A stretch of 31,816 nt of DNA, taken from the NCBI GenBank assembly GCA_910578425.1, contig CAJTQX010000013.1, positions 28,098 through 59,913 on the forward strand, given 5' to 3'. The DNA is from an uncultured Anaerotignum sp. (lineage in GTDB: Bacteria > Bacillota > Clostridia > Lachnospirales > Anaerotignaceae). The notes below the pieces were generated by a model. That model saw nothing but the letters and a program-made list of their open reading frames with translations, was not told the origin of the DNA and searched no databases. A program made the translations under genes and the position numbers. Within the stretch, counting starts at the first letter, position 1, and every line of letters starts with the position of its first letter. Below are positions 8,227-16,602 of the stretch, in pieces.

Positions 8227-11200
8227 ATGAAGCGGGAGCAGTATAAAATGGACTCCAGAACAGCGGAAGATATTAAAAACCAGATTCAGCAGCTTGCGAA
8301 GGGCTATGTTCCGGAATGGAGCTTTGACCAGGCGCACCCTGATATCGGCTCTGTGCTCGCGCTGCTTTTCGCGAACCAGATGGGACGCAATGTGGAGCGA
8401 TTCAACGGTATGCTGGAGCGTTACCGTATGGAACTTGTAAACCTGATGGAGATTTCCCCCATGCCGGCGCGCCCCGCAGAGGCGACAGTGCTGATGGAGC
8501 TGGCACCGGAGGCGGCAGAGGGCGTTTCCATACCGGCGGGCAGCCGCCTTCTGGCAGAGCGGGAGGAGGAAAGCGTCATTTTTGAAACGGCGTTCCCTGT
8601 ATATCTGACGCCCGCGAAGCTGCGCACGGCGTTCATGACCTCCGGCGAAAAGGGCTGTGTGCTGCCGATACTGGGAGATTTGAAGCGAAAGGAATATGTG
8701 CCGACGGAGGACGTTTCTTCCGGTACGGAGGAAGAGCCAGGCATGCGGCCTTTCCGGCTGTTCCAATTTGCACAGGAGGGGTTGGAACGGCAGGCTGTCG
8801 TGCTGTATCACAGCAATATTTTCGATGTGGAAAATGAAACGATATATTGCCGGATAGAGGGAAACCCAGCGTTTCTGCAAAGGCTGGAGGCGGGAGAATT
8901 CCGTTTTCTGTATTATACGGAGGAGGGTTTTCTGCCTGTGGAGAGCTGTCGTGTGATGGGCGGGCATATCCTTCTGGTAAAGGAGAAGCCAAACAGACCC
9001 GTAACGCTGGAGGGCAGGGAATACAGTGTATTTGTGCTGGAGGCAAGGGAGCCGCAGAAGGAAACGGTGTCGTTTGAGGCAATCTCCTTTTCTTCGGCGG
9101 GCAGCCCGCGGACGGTGGAATATGTGGGCAACGGCATGACAGATTATGAGCCGGAGCGGTTCACGCTGTTCGGGGATACGCTTTCGCTGTTCTCAGAATG
9201 CTATATTGGCATGGATCACTACTTTTCAAAGGAAAACGCGCGAATCACGCTGCGTTTCCGTTGCGATTTTGAGGAGCGGCATGCAGGGCTTTCCGGACAA
9301 CAGGAAAATGAGAACCTGAAAATCATTAAACGCAAGCCCCGCGCGGCAACGGAAACACTCGTTTCCTATGCGCTGGCGGAGGAAATTTCCATAGAATATT
9401 ACAACGGGACGGGCTGGAAAAGGCTGCGCTGTGAAAAGGAATACCGCCGTATGTTCGCGGAGGCGGCAGAGGGGGAATTTGAACTTGTGTTCCAATGTCC
9501 GGAGGACTGGGAGCCTTCCGCGGCGGGGGCATATAACGGCAGAATGCTGCGGGTGCAGCTCCTGCGTTCGGACAACTGCTATTACCAGCCATGCATCCAC
9601 AGGATACCTGTCATAAAGGATCTGATGATTTCTTATACTTATGAGGACCGGTTTGAGCCGCCGGAAATCGGGAAGGTCTTTTCCGGTACGGAGGAATGGG
9701 ACATTACAAAGAATTTCCAGGAAAACAGGCCGTTTACGGCGTTTTCTAAGGGGAATTACAATGACACCTCCTTATACCTCGGGTTTCACCAGAAGTTTAC
9801 GGGCGGGCCGGTCAGCCTGTGGTGGCAGCTGGAAGGCGAGCAGAGGAACAAGAACGTGAAGCTGCGCTTCTATTATTCCACGATACATGGCTTTAAGGAA
9901 ATGAAGGTCATTGATTATACGGCGAACCTTTCCAGAAGCGGCATCATGCTGTTCCTGCCGCCTGCCGACCTTTCGTATGTGACGCTGGAGGGACAGCGGC
10001 TCTGCTGGCTGCGGGTGACGCTGGAAGGCGGGCAGGAGTTCCTTTCCGCCATAGAGGTGCGGCAGATTGCACTGAACGGCGTGACGGCATACAACATAGA
10101 AACGATGGAAACGGAGGAATTTTATCTGGACGATGTGCAGACGGAGCTTTCCTTTCCGCTGCGAACGGAAGGGATACTGGACGCGGAGGTCTGGGTCAAT
10201 GAAAAGGACGAATTTACAAAAGAGACGATGGAAAAAATGCTGGAGGAGTACCCGGAACGGGTACGCGCGGAACGCAATTATCTGGGGGAAATCTCTGAAT
10301 TTTACATAAAGTGGGAGGAACGCGATCAGTTTTACGGAGTGACAAAGGAGGAACGCTGCTATGTGCTGGACCGTATGAACAGCCGAATCCTTTTTGGCGA
10401 CGGTGTGCGCGTGCGCGTGCCGAAACATACGGATGGCGTTGCCTTTACCGTACAACTGCGCTGCTGCGGCGGCAGGAAAGGCAATGTGCCGGAGGGCGCG
10501 ATCACAGAGAGCGGGAATAACTGGATCTATGTGCAGAATATTTATAATCCGGAGCCTGCCTTCGGCGGCAGCGACATGGAGACAATGGAGCGCGTGCTGC
10601 AAAGGGGAGCGGGCCTGCTCAGCTCTCGCGGGCGTTTTGTAACGGCGCAGGACTATGAAAGGGAGGCACTGCATTTTTCTGACACGATAGACAAGGTTGC
10701 CGTTATTTCGGGAATGGGCAAGGACGGCGTTTATCGGGAACGGATGCTGTATATCGTGCTGCTGATGAAGGATTACCGGAAAGGAAAAAGCTCGTTTTAC
10801 CGCTTGCAGGACGAACTGAAGCAGCACCTTCTGGAGCATTGCGAGCTGTCCATCGCGGCAAAGGAGATGCAGATGGAGGAGCCTGTTTTTGTGGAGCTGA
10901 GTGTGGACGTTTGGGCCGGTGTGATGCGCATGGAGGACAGCTTTGAGATACAGAGTACGGCGCGGGAGGCTTTGGAGCAATATCTGAATCCTATATCCGG
11001 CGAAAACAGCAGGGGATGGCGCATTGGGGAACTGCCGCGGAAGTCGCAGATTTTGATGAAGCTGAACAGCCTGAAAAGCCGCGCCATCATACAGCAGATT
11101 GTCGTAACGGCGAGATACAGTGACGATGACGGGGTGCATGAGATGGATCTGGAGAATATGAAGGTTTCCCCATTCATGGTGGTTTGCAGCGGCAGGCACC

Positions 11201-11238
11201 AGATTCATATTTCTCCCTTGCAGGAAGTTGAGAAATAG
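8227..11238 (+). CDS. Baseplate J-like wedge protein 1 (large)
   Basis: I use the ATG at 8227 (1003 residues) rather than the TTG at 8218, because AAAGGG at 8212-8217 is well placed for it. The N-terminus (PEWSFDQAHPDIGSVLALLFANQMGR region) and the PARPAEATVLMEL / GVSIPAGSRLLA beta stretch are typical of gpJ/Afp11-type baseplate assembly proteins. The C-terminal third contains the other common block: VLDRMNSRILFGDGVRV, FGGSDMETMERVLQRGAGLL and VTAQDYEREALHFSDTIDKV. The protein forms the wedge arms that contract outwards when the particle fires. About 1000 residues fits eCIS rather than P2-like phage gpJ, which is far shorter. Confidence 0.88.
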   Translation: MKREQYKMDSRTAEDIKNQIQQLAKGYVPEWSFDQAHPDIGSVLALLFANQMGRNVERFNGMLERYRMELVNLMEISPMPARPAEATVLMELAPEAAEGVSIPAGSRLLAEREEESVIFETAFPVYLTPAKLRTAFMTSGEKGCVLPILGDLKRKEYVPTEDVSSGTEEEPGMRPFRLFQFAQEGLERQAVVLYHSNIFDVENETIYCRIEGNPAFLQRLEAGEFRFLYYTEEGFLPVESCRVMGGHILLVKEKPNRPVTLEGREYSVFVLEAREPQKETVSFEAISFSSAGSPRTVEYVGNGMTDYEPERFTLFGDTLSLFSECYIGMDHYFSKENARITLRFRCDFEERHAGLSGQQENENLKIIKRKPRAATETLVSYALAEEISIEYYNGTGWKRLRCEKEYRRMFAEAAEGEFELVFQCPEDWEPSAAGAYNGRMLRVQLLRSDNCYYQPCIHRIPVIKDLMISYTYEDRFEPPEIGKVFSGTEEWDITKNFQENRPFTAFSKGNYNDTSLYLGFHQKFTGGPVSLWWQLEGEQRNKNVKLRFYYSTIHGFKEMKVIDYTANLSRSGIMLFLPPADLSYVTLEGQRLCWLRVTLEGGQEFLSAIEVRQIALNGVTAYNIETMETEEFYLDDVQTELSFPLRTEGILDAEVWVNEKDEFTKETMEKMLEEYPERVRAERNYLGEISEFYIKWEERDQFYGVTKEERCYVLDRMNSRILFGDGVRVRVPKHTDGVAFTVQLRCCGGRKGNVPEGAITESGNNWIYVQNIYNPEPAFGGSDMETMERVLQRGAGLLSSRGRFVTAQDYEREALHFSDTIDKVAVISGMGKDGVYRERMLYIVLLMKDYRKGKSSFYRLQDELKQHLLEHCELSIAAKEMQMEEPVFVELSVDVWAGVMRMEDSFEIQSTAREALEQYLNPISGENSRGWRIGELPRKSQILMKLNSLKSRAIIQQIVVTARYSDDDGVHEMDLENMKVSPFMVVCSGRHQIHISPLQEVEK

Positions 11239-11250
11239 GAGGCGGCGGAT

Positions 11251-13365
11251 ATGCTGAGCTATCATATGCTGCAGAAGCAGTCTTTTGAAAATTTAATATT
11301 GGAGGCAAGGAATCAGATACCGCTCTATACACAGGAATGGACAAACTTCAACCCTTCCGAGCCGGCAGAGACGATATTGGAAAATTTATCCGCATTTACC
11401 ATACTACAGCAGGAATATATCGACCGGATGCCGGAGGAGGTACAGGAAAAGCTGTTTGCTATGGCGGGTTTCTACAGGGAAAAAGGCAGGAGCGCGCGCG
11501 TGCTGCTGGAGGCGAAAAACGTAACGGAGGCTGTGCGCATTCCGGCGGGGCAGAGGTTCCGCGTGGGCGATCTGTACTTTGAAACGAACAGAGAATTTAA
11601 GCTGTGGGGAAACCGCCTGATCGGGATTTATGGCAAAGAGAAAGGGGAAGTGAAGGATTTTTCGCAAATTCTGGACGAGGATTACCCTGTGGACAGCGCG
11701 GTTTTTACGGAAACGCCGAAGGCTGGCATGGAGCTGTACTTTCTGGCAGACGGCATGGGGGAACCCGGGGAGGAAATCATTTTGTATGTGCGGCTTGCAC
11801 AGGAATACCGCCGGAATACGTTTGCGGGAAAAAACCTTTTTGCGGAACTGCAATGGCAGCTATACACAGAAAAAGGATTTGTGGATATCCGAAGCAAGGA
11901 CAGTACGGGCAGTTTCCTGACTTCAGGGGAACTGCGCTTCCGTTTGCCGAAGGAGAAAGCTTCGGTTTTTGAAGGGCTGCCGCGCAGGGGCTATGTGATC
12001 CGCGGCATACTCAGGCGCGCGGATTACGATATTCCGCCGAAGATTGCCCATGTGAGCGGCTTTTTGTTCGAGGTATGGCAGAAGGAAACAAAGGCGATCT
12101 GCCATACTTATGGAAGGCGGCAGAGCATTGAACTTTTCAGCGATATTCTGGAGGAGGGATATGTCCGCATTTTCTGCAAGGAAAGCAGAGACGGCGCGTA
12201 TTACCTGTACGAGCAGGCACCGCCGGACGCGGGGAAGGGCAGATATTACCGGCTGGAACGGCTGGATTATGGCATATACCGCTTTGCATTTGACAGGGAG
12301 GCCTTCGGCTTCGCGCCTGGGGATTTTGAAAACGCTGTGAAGCTGGTGGCTTACAGCGGAGAAATGATGCAGCAGTATGCTCTTGGGACACTTTACGGCT
12401 ATGACAGGCAGGAAATTGCCCTGCCTGTGCAGCGGATTGTAAAGGACAGCTTTTCTGTGATAGTCATGCGGCAGGATTCGGCAGGAGAAACGGTATATGA
12501 CTTTGTGAAGCCTGCCGGTGCGCAGGGGGAAAACACTGCGGAAAACAGCAAAACAGAAAAGTTCCGATATACACTGCTGGAAAACGAGGGCGTTATGATC
12601 ATCGAAGACGCTGACGACTGCATGGACTGCCGGATATTTTTGGGCGGCTGCGCGGTTTCCGGCGGGGAAGAAGGAAATATTCGCGCGGGAAGCAGGTTCC
12701 TGCCGTTGGGCTATGAGAGCGAGGTCATTTTTGAAAACCCTGCGCCAGGCGCGGGGGGCTGCTGTCCGGAAACGATTGCGGGGGTGCGGCAAAGGCTGAT
12801 CGCCGATCTCAGGAAGCATTACACTGCTGTGGAGGCGGGGGATTATGAGGAGCTGGTGCGGACGACGCCGGAGCTTTGCATCCATAAGGTCAAGGCTGTG
12901 CGGGACGATGTGAAGAACCAGATACAGATCACAGTGAAGCCTGCGAGCAGAGAGCCATTCCCCAAGCTGAGCGCGATCTATCAGAAGGCGATACACGAAC
13001 GGCTGGAAAGGGCGCGGCTTCTGACTGTAAATATCAGCATACAACAGCCTGTCTATACACCTGTTCATGTGAGAGGGACGATTTATGTCAAACCGCATTA
13101 CGATGGCAGCAGAGAACAAATTGAAGCAACGATACGGCGGGCACTGGATTATATTGGTACGGAACGGAATTTCGGCGAGAGGTTCCATTTCGATATGCTG
13201 TTTCATGAGATTGAGGCTCTGCCGTGTGTAAAATATATTTTTGAGCTTTCTGCGGTACCGCAGAGCCTGCAATATGCGGCGCGCAGAGGACTGGATATAC
13301 AGCCGGCTGACAACTGCCTGCTGTACCCAGGGGAGATTGAACTGGAACTGAATACAACAGAATAG
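11251..13365 (+). CDS. Baseplate J-like wedge protein 2
   Basis: 704 residues with AGGAGG at 11237-11242 overlapping the stop codon of the previous gene, which suggests translational coupling. The N-terminal layout parallels the larger J protein: PLYTQEWTNFNPSEPAETILE, a helix ending in AMAGFYREKGRSARV, then AVRIPAGQRFRVGDLYFETN. The C-terminus has AGDYEELVRTTPELCIHKVKAV and beta strands around VYTPVHVRGTIYVKP, common in J-type proteins. Afp-class systems carry two such proteins (Afp11 and Afp12) forming heteromeric wedges; order and size agree. A Cys-containing insert near 440-490 is an individual feature with no known role. Confidence 0.85.
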   Translation: MLSYHMLQKQSFENLILEARNQIPLYTQEWTNFNPSEPAETILENLSAFTILQQEYIDRMPEEVQEKLFAMAGFYREKGRSARVLLEAKNVTEAVRIPAGQRFRVGDLYFETNREFKLWGNRLIGIYGKEKGEVKDFSQILDEDYPVDSAVFTETPKAGMELYFLADGMGEPGEEIILYVRLAQEYRRNTFAGKNLFAELQWQLYTEKGFVDIRSKDSTGSFLTSGELRFRLPKEKASVFEGLPRRGYVIRGILRRADYDIPPKIAHVSGFLFEVWQKETKAICHTYGRRQSIELFSDILEEGYVRIFCKESRDGAYYLYEQAPPDAGKGRYYRLERLDYGIYRFAFDREAFGFAPGDFENAVKLVAYSGEMMQQYALGTLYGYDRQEIALPVQRIVKDSFSVIVMRQDSAGETVYDFVKPAGAQGENTAENSKTEKFRYTLLENEGVMIIEDADDCMDCRIFLGGCAVSGGEEGNIRAGSRFLPLGYESEVIFENPAPGAGGCCPETIAGVRQRLIADLRKHYTAVEAGDYEELVRTTPELCIHKVKAVRDDVKNQIQITVKPASREPFPKLSAIYQKAIHERLERARLLTVNISIQQPVYTPVHVRGTIYVKPHYDGSREQIEATIRRALDYIGTERNFGERFHFDMLFHEIEALPCVKYIFELSAVPQSLQYAARRGLDIQPADNCLLYPGEIELELNTTE

Positions 13366-13376
13366 GAGGGAAGAGC

Positions 13377-14483
13377 ATGGAGGAATATCATAAGTATTCG
13401 ATACGGAAAAACAGATTCCGACGCTCCTTCCTTTCCGGACTGGAGATAGAAGGAGAGGAAAGCCTGCGCTGCGGCGCAGGGACATACCGCCGTGTATTCA
13501 TCAGCAGCCCGATTGATGGAATTATGGAGGGGGCTGGCTGGGGCCGGCTCCATCTGGAATGGGAGCTTGGGCCGGATATGGTCGTGACGGTTTACGCCGC
13601 CGCTGCGGATATACAGAGCATCTGGATGGAGGACAGACAGATCTCCTGCGGCGATGTGTTTTACAGCGATGAAATTCCGCCGGAGCAGAAAAGGCATCTG
13701 ATGGAACGGCTGGGCGCAAAAAAAGCAGTCAACCAGCAGGATATACTGTTGTATGAGCTGGAAGGCAGATACTTATACCTGTTCATTGACATACAGGGGT
13801 ATGGGGAAGGAAAAATTTCCCGGATTTGGGTGGATAACAGGGGGGACCTGTTTATGGATACCTTCCCTGAGGTCTACCGCGAGCATGGAAGCTTTTTCCA
13901 CCGCTATTTATCGGTTTTTTCTTCGCTTTATCTGGATTTCCAGGAAAGGATAGACCGCGTTGCGGAACTGATGGACATTGATACGGCTCCGGCGGAACTT
14001 TTGCCGACATTTGGCCGGTGGCTGGGGGTGGACGTGAGCGGGGATTTCCTGAAAGAAAACAGGCTGCGCCTGCTGATACGGGAGGCATACCAGCTGAACC
14101 GGATGAAGGGGACGAAGGCGGCTTTGCAGCGTGTTTCGGAAATTATTCTGGAGGAGAAGGTCATTATTTTGGAGAAAAACGTCATGCGGGAGGATACGCA
14201 GGCGGAGGACCAGAGGTTATATGAAGAACTTTACGGAGAGGGGACGTATGATGTGACAATGCTTATCAGCACTTATGTGCCGGAACATCAGAAATCACAG
14301 CTTATGTTCCTGCTGAACCAGTTTAAGCCTGTTCGGAGCCGCCTGAAAATACGTTTTCTGGATACAAAGGGAAATTTGGACGAGCATGCGTATATGGATA
14401 TGAACGCATATGTCTGCGAGGCTGCCCAGGGTGTGCTGGACGAACGGCAGGGCATGGACGGGAGCATACTGCTGCCGGAGTGA
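13377..14483 (+). CDS. Phage tail protein I-like baseplate protein
   Basis: 368 residues starting 11 bases after the previous stop with AGGAGGG upstream. The central region carries the gpI-type signature: FPEVYREHGSFFHRYLSVF, then ERIDRVAELMDIDTAPAELL, FGRWLGVDV, and RLRLLIREAYQLNRMKGTKA. In P2 phage gpI and its CIS relatives this domain sits at the baseplate periphery and can anchor fibres. The first 150 residues are an additional beta-rich domain and the last 60 contain LNQFKPVRSRLKIRFLD followed by an Asp/Met-rich tail. It is the last obvious structural baseplate gene; a fibre gene does not follow. Confidence 0.85.
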   Translation: MEEYHKYSIRKNRFRRSFLSGLEIEGEESLRCGAGTYRRVFISSPIDGIMEGAGWGRLHLEWELGPDMVVTVYAAAADIQSIWMEDRQISCGDVFYSDEIPPEQKRHLMERLGAKKAVNQQDILLYELEGRYLYLFIDIQGYGEGKISRIWVDNRGDLFMDTFPEVYREHGSFFHRYLSVFSSLYLDFQERIDRVAELMDIDTAPAELLPTFGRWLGVDVSGDFLKENRLRLLIREAYQLNRMKGTKAALQRVSEIILEEKVIILEKNVMREDTQAEDQRLYEELYGEGTYDVTMLISTYVPEHQKSQLMFLLNQFKPVRSRLKIRFLDTKGNLDEHAYMDMNAYVCEAAQGVLDERQGMDGSILLPE

Positions 14484-14619
14484 GGATATACGGAAGCCGG
14501 ACGGTATCAGCCGATACAGGCGCGAGATATGATTTTGGAGGCCGGGCGGCCCTGTGAAGGGACGGCAGGGAGGACGCCAGGCGGAGGAAGTTTCATAGAA
14601 AAATGAAGGAGGAAGGAAA

Positions 14620-14919
14620 ATGCAGATCACGGAACAGAGGGAAAACGATATGATCACGATCTCCATAGAGGGAAGGGTGGACACCAACACAAGCCCCCAG
14701 CTCCAGGAGGCCATCCTGAAGGGATTTCAGAAGGTAAACCAGATCGTTCTGGATTTTGAAAAATGCGTGTATGTATCCAGCGCGGGCCTGCGTGCCCTGC
14801 TGATCGGGCAGAAAACAGCAAATTCCAAAAAAGGGACGATGAAGCTGGTGCATGTGCCGCCGATATTGATGTCTGTTTTGGAGGTATCCGGATTTGTGAA
14901 CATTCTGACGATACAGTGA
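14620..14919 (+). CDS. STAS-domain anti-anti-sigma factor (RsbV/SpoIIAA-like)
   Basis: A complete 99-residue STAS domain with a strong GGAGGAAGGAAA site. The pattern EGRVDTNTSPQLQEAI and VLDFEKCVYVSSAGLRALL is diagnostic; by alignment with SpoIIAA the phosphorylatable serine is Ser54, directly before AGL. In partner switches the unphosphorylated form binds an RsbW-type kinase and releases that kinase's target; a PP2C/SpoIIE phosphatase restores it. Both partners are encoded downstream (SpoIIE at 18300, RsbW-like at 19982). It opens the signalling block after a 136-bp gap, the largest within the structural-to-ATPase run, in which I see no clear promoter. Confidence 0.92.
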   Translation: MQITEQRENDMITISIEGRVDTNTSPQLQEAILKGFQKVNQIVLDFEKCVYVSSAGLRALLIGQKTANSKKGTMKLVHVPPILMSVLEVSGFVNILTIQ

Positions 14920-15006
14920 GGACAGCGGCCCCGCCTGCGATAACAGGGCTTTTGACATGCCGCATCTGGCGAAAGGGCCGCATACAGCTGGAAAGGATAT
15001 AAAATT

Positions 15007-16602
15007 ATGGACGAAAGCATACAGAGGTTTCAGGAGATTTGCAGCAGGGCTGTGGAGGTGAGCCACGCCACGCTGCGGACGCTGCTGGACGAAAACAGCG
15101 CGACGGAATACGGGAAGGAATACGGCTTTGAAGAAATGCGGGATATTCGCGAATACCGCAGGCTGCCGCTGACAGCTTACGCGGATTTCGCGGAGCACAT
15201 TGCGCGCATGAAGCAGGGGGAGAAAAACGTTCTGACAGCGTATGACGTCAAATATTTCCTGCTGACTTCCGGCAGCAGCGGCGTGCAGAAAAGTGTGCCG
15301 CTGACGGCGCGCGCGCTGGAACAGGGCTGGGACAGAGTTTATGAAGCATCCCTTGCGCAAAAGGAAGGCATGGAGCGGGAAAAGCATCTGCATACCAGCG
15401 TATTCCGGATAGACGAGGGAGAACGGGAAACCCTGCTTTCCTGCGCGTATTTTTCCCGCTTTCGAGAAAAAGACAAAAAGCACTGTGAGAAATATGTCGG
15501 CGGGGAAAGGCTGCTTTTTACAAAGGGAATCGGCGATGTTTGCTATGTGAAGCTGTGGCTCGCGCTTGCTGAGCCGGATTTATATTCGATACAGAGCATT
15601 TTCCTGTACGACCTTCTGCTGCTGATGCAGTATTTCAGGGAGAACTGGGAGCGGCTCCTGCGGGATATGGACGCGCGGCATATCCCGGAGGATGTGCCGC
15701 TTTCGGCAGAGGTACGGGAAAGCCTGCTTGCGGTTCAGCCAGAAAAGGAAAGGCTGGCTGAGATACGCAGAGAATGCGGAAAGGGCTTTGCGGGCATCTG
15801 CCGCAGGCTTTGGAAACGGCTGAATTTTGTCAGCGGCATTGGCGGAAATACCTTCGAGGCACAGGAACAGCTGACGCGCTGGTTTTTGGGCGGCGTGCCG
15901 ATTCATTATTTTACATATACCTCTACGGAAGCCCTTGTTGGCATTGCCATTGAGATGGAAAACACAGGCTATGTCTGCATGCCGGACAGCGGCTTTCTGG
16001 AATTTCTGCCCTATGGGGAGGATACAGAGGAAACGAAATGGATAGAAGATGTGGAAGCCGGAAAATGGTACGAACTTGTGGTAACGAATTTTTCAGGACT
16101 CTACCGTTACCGGCTGGAGGACGTTGTGGAGGTCATTGGATTTTATGGGCAGTCGCCTGTTATACGCTATTTGTTCCGAAAAAACCTTGCGGTAAATATC
16201 GCGGGGGAAAAAACGAATCAGATGATGATAGCCGGAGTTGTCGCGGAGGCGGCGGAACAGTGGCAGGCGGGGCTGGAGGATTACAGCGTATGCGTGGACA
16301 GGGACGTACTGCCTTGCCGGTACTGTTTTTTCCTGGAGGGCGAAATGGAACTGCTTACAGAGGAGGAGCGGGACGCGTTTCTGGACAGGGCACTGCGGAA
16401 ACAGAATCCGGATTATGACGATTTGCGGAGCCTGGGAGAGATCGGCATGCCCGTCTGCTATATTGTGCGGGAGGGCGCGCACGGGGAATGGAAGGCGATG
16501 CAGAAGAAGAAGGGGCACAGCAAGCCAATGCCCCTTACTGCCGCGGAAGGCTACGCGGCGTTTATGAAGGAGAGGATAAAGCCCTATGGGACAAGAGGAT
16601 AA
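15007..16602 (+). CDS. GH3-family acyl-adenylate-forming enzyme
   Basis: 531 residues, close to the usual GH3 length. Motifs of the ANL/GH3 superfamily are visible: the phosphate-binding LLTSGSSGVQKSVPLT near residue 84, TYTSTEALVGI, then YELVVTNFSGLYRYRLEDVVEV, PVIRYLFRK and NIAGEKTNQM. Family enzymes adenylate a carboxylic acid and pass it to an amine, usually an amino acid. The substrate here cannot be read from sequence. The ribosome binding site is weak (GGAAAGGA, about ten bases away). The end overlaps the MATE transporter start by 17 bases, so enzyme and exporter are probably made together; an acyl-amide product that is exported is an inference. GH3 genes are not standard CIS parts. 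Confidence 0.88.
   Translation: MDESIQRFQEICSRAVEVSHATLRTLLDENSATEYGKEYGFEEMRDIREYRRLPLTAYADFAEHIARMKQGEKNVLTAYDVKYFLLTSGSSGVQKSVPLTARALEQGWDRVYEASLAQKEGMEREKHLHTSVFRIDEGERETLLSCAYFSRFREKDKKHCEKYVGGERLLFTKGIGDVCYVKLWLALAEPDLYSIQSIFLYDLLLLMQYFRENWERLLRDMDARHIPEDVPLSAEVRESLLAVQPEKERLAEIRRECGKGFAGICRRLWKRLNFVSGIGGNTFEAQEQLTRWFLGGVPIHYFTYTSTEALVGIAIEMENTGYVCMPDSGFLEFLPYGEDTEETKWIEDVEAGKWYELVVTNFSGLYRYRLEDVVEVIGFYGQSPVIRYLFRKNLAVNIAGEKTNQMMIAGVVAEAAEQWQAGLEDYSVCVDRDVLPCRYCFFLEGEMELLTEEERDAFLDRALRKQNPDYDDLRSLGEIGMPVCYIVREGAHGEWKAMQKKKGHSKPMPLTAAEGYAAFMKERIKPYGTRG

Noticed and set aside
9772..13485. Two roughly 500-codon minus-strand frames
   Set aside because: Antisense to the two J proteins; His/Leu/Arg-rich composition typical of shadow frames in this codon usage.
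4012..14483. Prophage tail module
   Set aside because: No capsid, portal, terminase, lysis or integrase genes; 1003- and 704-residue J proteins, DUF4157 and AAA+ ATPase fit eCIS.
14529..14606. 25-codon frame in the gap before the STAS gene
   Set aside because: No ribosome binding site and low-complexity Gly/Pro content; too short to support.
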